Shown one piece after another: positions 10,038-17,341 of a stretch of DNA of 64,000 nucleotides. This stretch comes from an uncultured Lachnospiraceae bacterium (lineage in GTDB: Bacteria > Bacillota > Clostridia > Lachnospirales > Lachnospiraceae), in the NCBI GenBank assembly GCA_910585905.1, contig CAJUID010000005.1, positions 1-64,000 on the forward strand. Reading direction: 5' to 3'. The notes under the pieces are model-generated. The model ran no database searches. It saw nothing but the letters and a program-made list of their open reading frames with translations, and was not told where the DNA came from. Position 1 is the first letter of the stretch. Every line of letters starts with the position of its first letter. A program made the position numbers and the translations under genes.

Positions 10038-11132
10038 TTAATAAAACTCCAAAATATTTCTCCATACTTCCGCAATATACAACAGTGATTCTTTTTGTTT
10101 CCTAGTTAAAACAATGCATTCTTGTTTCTTAACCCCTTCTATACTAACTTTAACTTTGTTTTTGCTTTTTGCTATGGTGCACATCTTCTCTGCTTTACTT
10201 TTTAAATCATCTACCAAAATATTCTCCGAATCCAAATATGGTATATAAAGGGAATACCATTCACAATTTATATTCTGTTGTTCTATCACAAGTTCTTCTA
10301 TTCCATCTGATATTTTTATTTTCATCACATCGTAGTTTAATGAACGCAATAAATCCAGATAGAAATCAAATTCAACAAACTTCTGCTTTCTTGAATGTAG
10401 TAATCGAACTTTTACTTCGCAAGGTTTTCCAGATGTCGTCTTATTTTTAATATACGCATCTGTAGTCTCAAACAAATAGTATTTATGACTATTTATAGGC
10501 ACGAACTCAGGATTAATATGAACTGAAATAGTTTTCTCAGATATTTGATCTGCATAATTTATTATATATCTTATAATTTTTTCTGTTGGGTAATCGTTTT
10601 TTTCGTCTTCTTCTTCCTTTCGAGAAATATTTGAATTGCTTTTTTGTATTTCCTCCTCCTCATTATTTTTTACACTTTTATTAACCTCTTCTATTTTCTT
10701 TGCATACTCTCTACTATTCTGCTTTGTCCAATTTTTTCCATACATTATAATAAAGACAATAAACAAAGAAATACATATTCCCCCTATAAAACATAATAAA
10801 TATTTCATTATATTGTTTTGAGCTTTATTTTTCTTGTCAATTTGCAATTTGTTCTTGTTAATGATACCTTCTTTTAAGCTATATTCTTGCAACTTTTTAC
10901 TCTGTACATTACCACAAGAACACTTCCAGAATATCTTTTCATTTCCATTATCTAAAGGCACACCGCACTCCTTACACCTTAATAAACTTGCAGCACCATT
11001 AGAATTCTTCTTTTCCTGTATTTTTTGCAAATAAGACAACTTAACTCTATATGCCTTACCGCATGAAGTACATTTCCATGCTATCTTATCTGTTTCCTGC
11101 GGATCGTTACCGCATTTATTACAATTCATCAT
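10038..11132 (-). CDS. Uncharacterised membrane protein with tandem zinc ribbons
   Basis: The 364-aa protein starts with a double-cysteine array: CNKCGN...CTSCG, then CKECG...CSCGN (about residues 3-75). This is consistent with two small zinc-ribbon knuckles. A basic linker leads to one transmembrane helix (about 108-130), then a Lys/Glu-rich segment and an unrecognised C-terminal domain (about 180-364), which would be outside the cell. The start was placed at the ATG (11132) with GGGAGGA 5 nt upstream; a second ATG follows directly, and an upstream ATG at 11171 has no ribosome binding site. A+T content is visibly higher than in the metabolic operons nearby, which suggests acquired DNA. Function unknown. 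Confidence 0.7.
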   Translation of the reverse strand: MMNCNKCGNDPQETDKIAWKCTSCGKAYRVKLSYLQKIQEKKNSNGAASLLRCKECGVPLDNGNEKIFWKCSCGNVQSKKLQEYSLKEGIINKNKLQIDKKNKAQNNIMKYLLCFIGGICISLFIVFIIMYGKNWTKQNSREYAKKIEEVNKSVKNNEEEEIQKSNSNISRKEEEDEKNDYPTEKIIRYIINYADQISEKTISVHINPEFVPINSHKYYLFETTDAYIKNKTTSGKPCEVKVRLLHSRKQKFVEFDFYLDLLRSLNYDVMKIKISDGIEELVIEQQNINCEWYSLYIPYLDSENILVDDLKSKAEKMCTIAKSKNKVKVSIEGVKKQECIVLTRKQKESLLYIAEVWRNILEFY

Positions 11133-11161
11133 AAATTCCTCCCATTTTCCATTTCTTTCAT

Positions 11162-11190
11162 ATTTTACCATAATATTTCTTTAACAACAA
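11162..11190 (-). promoter_or_regulatory. Promoter of the zinc-ribbon protein gene
   Basis: Minus-strand -35 TTGTTG (11185-11190), 17-bp spacer and -10 TAAAAT (11162-11167) preceded by TGG. The same arrangement is conserved in repeat copy 2. Confidence 0.6.
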
Positions 11191-11212
11191 TTTATTTATG
11201 TAATGTGATTAT

Positions 11213-11248
11213 TAAAAAAATAAGGACATCTACATTGCAGACATCCTT
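11213..11248 (-). terminator. Terminator of the secreted Ig-like protein gene
   Basis: On the minus strand AAGGATGTCT pairs fully with AGATGTCCTT, using two G-U wobbles, and is followed by ATTTTTTT. On the plus strand the same bases mismatch, so the hairpin is strand-specific. Confidence 0.8.
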
Positions 11249-11430
11249 ATGAAGGTTTGTACAAAGGAGGATACTTTTCAATCAAAAATATTAATCCTAT
11301 ACATAAGGGTATACCCCCATATAAAATACTATCCCTTTACATACTAAATGATGTTGTAGCAAACCTGTGCTAAATTTTGCTATCCTAACAACTTACCAAT
11401 TAATACTTTTATTGAAAGTATTAATATAGC

Positions 11431-12660
11431 TTAATATTTTTTTAGTATTTGCTTATAAGTATTTAGTAACTTTTTCCAATAATTTCTATGCCTTTTATCT
11501 GTTCTCAGTTCAAAAGAAGCTCCACCCACATCCACAATTTTTAATGATAATGTATTCTGATCGAACATTTTTCCTAACTTATTTATCTTTAATTCAGGAT
11601 TAGATATACTTGATAACAAAGTGGTATTCCATGTCGATTTTCCAATATAAAAATGCTTTTTGTAATTATAATAGCTATTTGAATCCATTATGTTTGCATC
11701 ATATGACAGTCTCCTATTGTTTGTTTTCAACTTTAAACTTAAATCATCAAATACTACAGAATTAAAATAATCTACTTGCACAAACTTACCCCAAAAACCA
11801 AACTTTGTAACAGTGCTATTTGCTTTTTTTACCAATTCAATATATGGGACATATGAGCAACCTGCCATAAAAGCCTGTGAATACCAATGCTTATCAGAAA
11901 TAGAATAAATTCCTGTTGCATATAATCTGCACTTTTTCCCAACGTCTATAACATCTAAAGAAAAATTTTTTCCCTTACATTTTTTTAGTATAGAATAAAT
12001 CGTTTGGTAAGTAGGCATTCTTTTCGCAACGTGTACTTCACACTCATACACCTCACCACTAATTACTGCTTTAATAACCGCACTTCCCACCTTTTTCGCC
12101 TTAACAGTACCATTTTCACTAACTGCCACAACCAATGGATTACTGCTGCTCCACTCTACATCAAACAATACCCCTTCCGGTTCGCTTTCTATTGCCAATA
12201 CTGCACTTTCCCCAACATAAAGATCAAGCAATTCTTCGCTTATTTCAAATTCTGGATGCTTTATGGATGGTTCATATTCAAAATATGCTTGTACTGAAAA
12301 CTCAACCTCACCCTCTGTAGAAAAGACAATAGTATAGTCACCTTCTGAAAGTTCTACATCAAAATTGCCATTCCCATCCTCAAACCAATCAATCTGCTTG
12401 CTATATACAAGAACACCATAACTATCTCTTATACAAACAGAGTAATCATCATCTGCTATAGTATCTTCTAAATTCACAAACAAAATTCCAAAATTAGAAA
12501 TATGAAATGAAAATTCTTCTGTCCCTCCATCATAATATGACTCATACCAATCAATAATAATTTGTTTTGATAACGCCTCTGCTTTTATACTAGCTAAATT
12601 GAATCCCAAAAAGCAAATTAAAGCCATAATACATCTCTTACATTTCTTAATATTTTTCAT
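11431..12660 (-). CDS. Secreted protein with bacterial Ig-like (Big_2) domain
   Basis: The 409-aa protein has a signal peptide (KKCKRCIMALICFLGFNLAS, cleavage near KAEA). A beta-rich domain follows (about 30-130). A Big_2-like domain (about 138-215) shows LYVGESAVLAIESEP, VEWSSSNPLVVAVS and GTVKAKKVGSAVIKA. The remaining 190 residues were not recognised. The protein is probably secreted or wall-associated; no anchor motif is visible. GGAGGGAG lies directly upstream of the ATG. The gene has its own promoter and terminator, both inside copies of the same intergenic repeat. It belongs to the A+T-rich island, and no partner gene explains its role. Confidence 0.75.
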   Translation of the reverse strand: MKNIKKCKRCIMALICFLGFNLASIKAEALSKQIIIDWYESYYDGGTEEFSFHISNFGILFVNLEDTIADDDYSVCIRDSYGVLVYSKQIDWFEDGNGNFDVELSEGDYTIVFSTEGEVEFSVQAYFEYEPSIKHPEFEISEELLDLYVGESAVLAIESEPEGVLFDVEWSSSNPLVVAVSENGTVKAKKVGSAVIKAVISGEVYECEVHVAKRMPTYQTIYSILKKCKGKNFSLDVIDVGKKCRLYATGIYSISDKHWYSQAFMAGCSYVPYIELVKKANSTVTKFGFWGKFVQVDYFNSVVFDDLSLKLKTNNRRLSYDANIMDSNSYYNYKKHFYIGKSTWNTTLLSSISNPELKINKLGKMFDQNTLSLKIVDVGGASFELRTDKRHRNYWKKLLNTYKQILKKY

Positions 12661-12705
12661 ACTCTCCCTCCAAAATGTTTTTTCTATTTTTTCATTTCTT
12701 TCATA

Positions 12706-12734
12706 ATTCTACCATAATTTCCCAATAACAACAA
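12706..12734 (-). promoter_or_regulatory. Promoter of the Ig-like protein gene
   Basis: Minus-strand TTGTTG (12729-12734), 17-bp spacer and TAGAAT (12706-12711) with an extended TGG in front. Confidence 0.6.
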
Positions 12735-12760
12735 TTTATTTTGTTATATTGTGATTATTG

Positions 12761-12796
12761 AAAAAAAATAAAGATATCTACATTGTAGACATCCTT
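12761..12796 (-). terminator. Terminator of the large membrane protein gene
   Basis: On the minus strand AAGGATGTCT pairs with AGATATCTTT through Watson-Crick and G-U pairs and is followed by ATTTTTTTT. Confidence 0.8.
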
Positions 12797-13021
12797 ATGC
12801 ATATTTGTACAGAGGGGATACTTCTCAATCAAAAATATAAATCCTATATATTGGGATACTCCCATATACGATACCACCTAATCAACTGATAATATTATCT
12901 ATGATTAGGTTTAATATTACCATTACACAATACTGTATATCTATGTTTCAATACCAGCCTTTTTAAACACCGCCTTCATTCCAATAAACGAAATAATTCA
13001 CAAAATATTATACTCCAAAAC

Positions 13022-14974
13022 TTAATTTCTATTATTCTTTTCATCATCCATAATGTTAAACGCATATTCTCCTATTATTTTAATCATCATTTTACGTCTT
13101 AGATTATACAATAATTTTCTATAATCAATTTTATAAATTTGCGGTTTATAAGACAATAAGAAATATGTTATCGCAATCATCATCTGTACAATAGAAAACA
13201 ACAGATACCAAACAAATATTTTGTAAATAATTGCGTATATTATTTTACCCATTATACAAATCAGCCCAATATACATTAAAAGTGCCTTCTTTTTATACCT
13301 TAAAGAAATACTTGTGATAAATGAAATCAAAACTATACATTTCATCCCTAACATAATTCTAGGTATTTTTCCAAAGCAGGCAGTAAAAAATAGACAAACC
13401 ATACATACTATCATTGCTAAATTCCATGGATCCATCAACTTACATTTTTCACGCAAAGGCATAATTTCTCCATTTACAAGATGACCTTCCCCTAAGAGAT
13501 ACCTATCTTTAATAATACATTGAATATACTCAAAATGCTTCTTTTCATATGAAACTGGAAAACAATTATTTTCCCTTTTAGTCTGCTTTATTCTTTTTAT
13601 AACTTCATTAACCCATGCCAAAATTGAAGAAAATGATCCATACGCTAATAATGCCAGTATAAAACATACCGTTTGAACATTATATAATATCAATTTTGAT
13701 GATGTTACTGAAAAAAAACCTACAAAGAAACGAAGTGGGTATCCTATACCAACCAAAACAAATATTAGCCATGTTATTCTTTTTGCTCGTGCAATTTCAT
13801 ATAAGACTGTTGAAATGAATAGGACAATCAAACTTATTGTTATAGATTTTCTTATTGTTCCTCCGAAAAGCATTGTTATTAGTATACAAGCAATAATTTT
13901 TATAATTGCCACAATAAGTGATATTTTAATTATATGACCCGGATTTATAATATCTTTTGATAATAACCTATTTTCACATCTAGCTTCCTTATCTTCTTTC
14001 AAACCACGTATATCATTAATCTGATATCTTGCTTGATATGCCAAAAAATCAAAGACAATCAAAACGAAAAAAAGCCTCCAAATATGAAATGGGGTAATTG
14101 TAATATTCATCAATATAATACCATATATAAATCCCACTATAATTAAAAGCGGCTTTTGTGGATCCTGTCTTTTAGGATATATTAAATAGATTAATATATT
14201 TTTGAAGGATTCATTCTTTTTATACAGCTCTTGTTGATATCCTTTTAATCTGATTTTCTGATTCTCATGTGCCATTTCCCAAGCAAACTGCGCAACCTTT
14301 TTTGCTTTAGATGATGTTCGTAAAAACAAAAAAAAAGTTAATATCATAACAATAATTGTCACTATCATTATGCCATAGTCAAACCATTGTCTGTGTTCAA
14401 TTTCTAAAAACAACGATAAAACCATCCCCATACTAAATAAAATAGCAAAGCAAGTTGCAGCAACATAACAAACAAAATATAATGCTGTATGACTTGATGT
14501 AATATGTTTAATATTTTGCGTTATAATTGGCGCAATATATGCATTCCAATGTAAAAAATCTCCTCTATTAGTATCATCAACTGATGCAGGAATTAATTCA
14601 TGCAATCTGTCCTCCAAATCTTGAATATAATAGTATCTTAAAATATTATTTATTCCCAATACTACAATATACGCAAAAGCCGTAAAAAATATGAGTAAAC
14701 TAAGCCAAAACATAACTCTACTATATGTAATACTTTGGTTTATAATATTACACAACTTAGTTACATAACTTGTATCATTAATGCTAACATTTTGAAAAAT
14801 AATAAATGGCTTTTGTTTATTATTATTCAGATAAGATGCACTAAACAAAATTCCTAAAATTGTTCCTGCAACAGTAATTACTTGTAATATCTGATTCTGA
14901 GTATTACGCTCATCTTCTCTACAGTCACTTAACTCAGCAATAAGTTCACTGATTCTATTTTCAACATTATCCAT
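13022..14974 (-). CDS. Large polytopic membrane protein with UbiA-like motif
   Basis: The 650-aa protein has many hydrophobic segments. The N-terminal part (about 1-235) has a short coiled region (ENRISELIAELSDC) and about four transmembrane helices. After a cytoplasmic loop, the segment from about residue 260 to 460 resembles a UbiA-type prenyltransferase: several helices and an Asp-containing loop, YQINDIRGLKEDKEA, comparable to the NDxxDxxxD signature. The rest (about 470-650) adds further membrane helices. The ATG at 14974 is preferred over an upstream TTG because AGAAGG lies 12 nt upstream. The UbiA link is inferred from one motif and topology. The substrate is unknown; it could also be an unrelated transporter-like protein. 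A+T-rich like its neighbours. Confidence 0.65.
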   Translation of the reverse strand: MDNVENRISELIAELSDCREDERNTQNQILQVITVAGTILGILFSASYLNNNKQKPFIIFQNVSINDTSYVTKLCNIINQSITYSRVMFWLSLLIFFTAFAYIVVLGINNILRYYYIQDLEDRLHELIPASVDDTNRGDFLHWNAYIAPIITQNIKHITSSHTALYFVCYVAATCFAILFSMGMVLSLFLEIEHRQWFDYGIMIVTIIVMILTFFLFLRTSSKAKKVAQFAWEMAHENQKIRLKGYQQELYKKNESFKNILIYLIYPKRQDPQKPLLIIVGFIYGIILMNITITPFHIWRLFFVLIVFDFLAYQARYQINDIRGLKEDKEARCENRLLSKDIINPGHIIKISLIVAIIKIIACILITMLFGGTIRKSITISLIVLFISTVLYEIARAKRITWLIFVLVGIGYPLRFFVGFFSVTSSKLILYNVQTVCFILALLAYGSFSSILAWVNEVIKRIKQTKRENNCFPVSYEKKHFEYIQCIIKDRYLLGEGHLVNGEIMPLREKCKLMDPWNLAMIVCMVCLFFTACFGKIPRIMLGMKCIVLISFITSISLRYKKKALLMYIGLICIMGKIIYAIIYKIFVWYLLFSIVQMMIAITYFLLSYKPQIYKIDYRKLLYNLRRKMMIKIIGEYAFNIMDDEKNNRN

Positions 14975-15092
14975 ATTTATAAAGCACCTTCTCAACACTT
15001 TTTATAATACTTATTATCTATATAAAAAAATCACGCTTATAAGGTAACAGATAAATATATGAGCTATACTTTGCTATTTTTTAGCATCATTT

Positions 15093-15130
15093 TAAAAAAG
15101 GCATACCAGACTTCTACATCCAGTATACTT
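15093..15130 (-). terminator. Degenerate terminator hairpin
   Basis: The minus-strand stem AAGTATACTGGA / TCTGGTATGCCTT has one bulge and several G-U pairs, and is followed by TTTT. It resembles the other terminators of this island. Confidence 0.5.
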
Positions 15131-15425
15131 ATACATCAACATTAACTCTATTTAAACTTATTTCCCAATAAGCATAAAGTATCCTTCTAAACTACGGCAG
15201 ATATTTATCCAATAAATATATCTATATATCATTACCAGAAGTATTTTTACATTTATAATTATTATTCACTATTCCATACTATATTTTAATAGTTTCCTTC
15301 ACTAAATTTCGGTATTTCTAAAAAGTTATAATATATTAATTATTGTAACACATAATCATACCTCCATCCGACACCTCATCCGACACTTTTCGACACAGCA
15401 ATGCTTTATTGATTCAATAGCAAGT

Positions 15426-15463
15426 TTTAAAAGCACACCAAGCTTTTACATTCGATATACCTT
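15426..15463 (-). terminator. Degenerate terminator hairpin downstream of the HNH pseudogene
   Basis: Minus-strand arms AAGGTATATCGAA and TTGGTGTGCTT pair with one bulged G and several wobbles, and TTTT follows. It lies about 55 bp past the pseudogene stop codon. Confidence 0.4.
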
Positions 15464-15517
15464 ATGACCATTATCTACTCCTCTATATATGGTTTCACTT
15501 CAAATCTTAACAACGCA

Positions 15518-16249
15518 TCACATACCTTTTTCGTGTTTCTTACAGTTTGACAGCATAGTATTTAATGTCTGTGGAAGGATGCAGCATTTATCAGGTGCAT
15601 ATTCTTTATTTCCTGGAAACAGTATATTTTTATCTATAGCCATAGATTCACCGCCGCACTCATAATATTCTGCACTCCACCACTCAGCAAAGATATCTTT
15701 GTTTTGTTTCCATAAAAGAATCGTTATTTTCTTTGTAGCATCTGATATAGATACCATTCCAGATTGAATATGCGGTATTGGACTTTAATGTAATATACGG
15801 CGTATACTCCTGCTGTCTGCCTAATTCTTCCGTAAGCAGAATACCACGCTCCAAATCAATGTACTCATCATCACTCACCCTTACAAGATTCCTGTAGAAG
15901 CAGTTGTTCTTATCCCCATCTAAATGCCATATTTTATTGTATCTGCCAGTTTTTTCAAGGAAATGCTCTGCCACTAATTTATCTGTATATGTTTCTATTT
16001 TAGTTTTAATCCCACTAATGGTATAATGTGCATCGCCTGACTTATGCATATAAAAACTGTTACGCAAATTATTGGTCAGCCTGCTATAATTAGATATCAA
16101 GTAATTATTGGTGCCATTTTCAAGCACGAGAATTCAACATTGGCAACCAATTTTATACCAGATTTTTTAACATCTAATACCCTCTTATCTGTTATGGACA
16201 AATATTCTTTAAATTCTCTTCTTTCTTGAACTTTCTTTTTGCTACTCAT
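15518..16249 (-). pseudogene. Frameshifted HNH endonuclease-like gene
   Basis: Three consecutive frames together make one protein. It starts at ATG 16249 (MSSKKKVQERREFKEYLS, AAAGG upstream) and shifts near 16127-16135 into VLENGTNNYLISNYSRLTN. The HNH-type core IWHLDGDKNNCFYRNLV (16 kb side) follows. A second shift near 15690-15740 leads to EWWSAEYYECGGESMAI then IDKNILFPGNKEYAPDKC. The order (SNYGR-type start, HNH core, DKDIL-GNK-YSPxxC end) is that of phage-type HNH/homing endonucleases. Two independent frame breaks mean no intact product. It suggests that mobile DNA once entered this island. Confidence 0.75.
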
Positions 16250-16558
16250 TTTACCTTTAATTTTTCCTTTCACAGATAATAATAGACAACGTTCGTTTCG
16301 ATACGAACGCTAAAAAGGGCATCCAGAAATGGACACCCTGATAAATTTTATATTTGTTTTAAACATCTCTCCATAATAGGCGACATCACATTTGTGTGTA
16401 ACCGTAACAATGACCATGCATCAAGTATGTTATGTAAAACTCATCAATAACCACATTTATTACTGTTTCACATATAGTAGTAATCTGTTAAATCCTTTTT
16501 CTCTTTAAACTTCTAGAAACAAATATATTTAAATTCAATTCACTAAAATCCTAACCGC
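16250..16558. other. Intergenic region with palindrome and terminator
   Basis: These 309 bp hold a palindrome, CGTTCGT / ACGAACG (16290-16309), just upstream of the HNH pseudogene, and the terminator at 16311-16339. No coding sequence was seen between 16340 and 16558. Confidence 0.5.
16311..16339 (-). terminator. Rho-independent terminator of the Fic-cyclase operon
   Basis: The minus-strand stem AGGGTGTCCA / TGGATGCCCT (10 pairs, two G-U) is followed by TTTTTA. It lies about 220 bp downstream of the TIM-barrel gene, the last of the operon. Confidence 0.7.
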
Positions 16559-17341
16559 TCAAAAAGGATATATATGATTTTCTTCCATATATTTTATAGA
16601 GCGCTGCAGATCTTTAACCCCCCTGACTTCCACCAGAACAGAAGGCTTCTGGCGGAAAGAACGAACCCACTGATCATAAATATCCCAACTAAAGCTGCCG
16701 CTCCCAACTGGCTGGTGTAAATCCTCCCTGCCATTATTATCATTGATATGGACATGCTTCACATAAGGTTTTAACCCCGAAAGCCATGTTGCCAGCGGGC
16801 TTCCTGAGATCAGTGCATGGGCAGTGTCAAGACAAACGGCAAACCGCTCCTCATCAGCCATCCGCTTTGCAAGCTCTGCTAAAAGCCCTGGTGCATCGTC
16901 AAACATATTTTCCATAAATATTTTTTGCTCTGGATAATCTCGGAGAATTCCACGCCAATATTCTTCATTCCTGTCCAACCATGAATTTATGTAAAACGGA
17001 AGACGGAAATTTACTATATAATTTGTATGGAAAACCACAGCACATAACCCCATTTTTCTGGCAATTTCCATGCTTTGGCGCACACGCAAATCACTCACCT
17101 CAAAAATTTTCCGGTCAGAACTATTGACACACACATCAAAAAATGCCCCATGAAGCGTATCTTTTGAACAATCTCTTCCAGTATCCAGATATCCCTTTAT
17201 TATCCTTTGTATCGCCGCCGAATCATCTAGTAAGTCCGGCATATAGAAATCATTATACTCAAATCCTGCCTGATATTTTTCTGAAAACTCTAAAAAATCC
17301 CCAAGCTGTTCCAATGATGGTATACAATATAATCTATTCAT
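16559..17341 (-). CDS. Sugar phosphate isomerase/epimerase-like TIM-barrel protein
   Basis: The 260-aa protein looks like an AP-endonuclease-2 / xylose-isomerase-type TIM barrel. Metal-ligand-style motifs are visible: MENMFDD (Glu), CLDTAHALISG (Asp, His), KHVHINDNNGREDLHQPVG (His, Asp) and VEVRG (Glu). Members isomerise or epimerise sugars or cyclitols, but the substrate here is unknown. The ATG at 17341 overlaps the end of the cyclase gene by 8 bp, with GGAGGAG upstream, so translation is probably coupled. It is the last gene of a three-gene operon starting with the Fic protein. Coupling to a cyclase is unusual for this family. Confidence 0.75.
   Translation of the reverse strand: MNRLYCIPSLEQLGDFLEFSEKYQAGFEYNDFYMPDLLDDSAAIQRIIKGYLDTGRDCSKDTLHGAFFDVCVNSSDRKIFEVSDLRVRQSMEIARKMGLCAVVFHTNYIVNFRLPFYINSWLDRNEEYWRGILRDYPEQKIFMENMFDDAPGLLAELAKRMADEERFAVCLDTAHALISGSPLATWLSGLKPYVKHVHINDNNGREDLHQPVGSGSFSWDIYDQWVRSFRQKPSVLVEVRGVKDLQRSIKYMEENHIYPF

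Larger units (their letters stand above)
11151..11335. repeat. Intergenic repeat, copy 1 (terminator plus promoter)
   Basis: About 185 bp closely resemble 12693-12880. The match includes a terminator hairpin and, on the minus strand, a TTGTTG/TAAAAT promoter of the next gene. By eye identity is roughly 80 percent. Confidence 0.75.
12693..12880. repeat. Intergenic repeat, copy 2 (terminator plus promoter)
   Basis: Counterpart of 11151-11335 in the same orientation. The conserved order on the minus strand is terminator hairpin with T-run, then -35/-10, then the start region of the next gene. It fills most of the gene-free stretch 12661-13021. Confidence 0.75.
14975..15517. other. Gene-free A+T-rich stretch
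   Basis: This 540-bp gap holds two degenerate minus-strand terminators and, at 15366-15396, three closely spaced copies of a CGACAC motif. I see no ribosome binding site with an open frame and no RNA gene. Confidence 0.5.

Noticed and set aside
15366..15396. Three CGACAC motifs as a CRISPR-like or iteron array
   Set aside because: Only three very short copies with unequal spacing; no repeat-spacer structure and no replication or cas gene nearby.
16290..16309. Palindrome CGTTCGT / ACGAACG as a LexA (SOS) box
   Set aside because: The half-sites face the wrong way for the Firmicutes consensus CGAAC-N4-GTTCG, and the gene downstream is a pseudogene.
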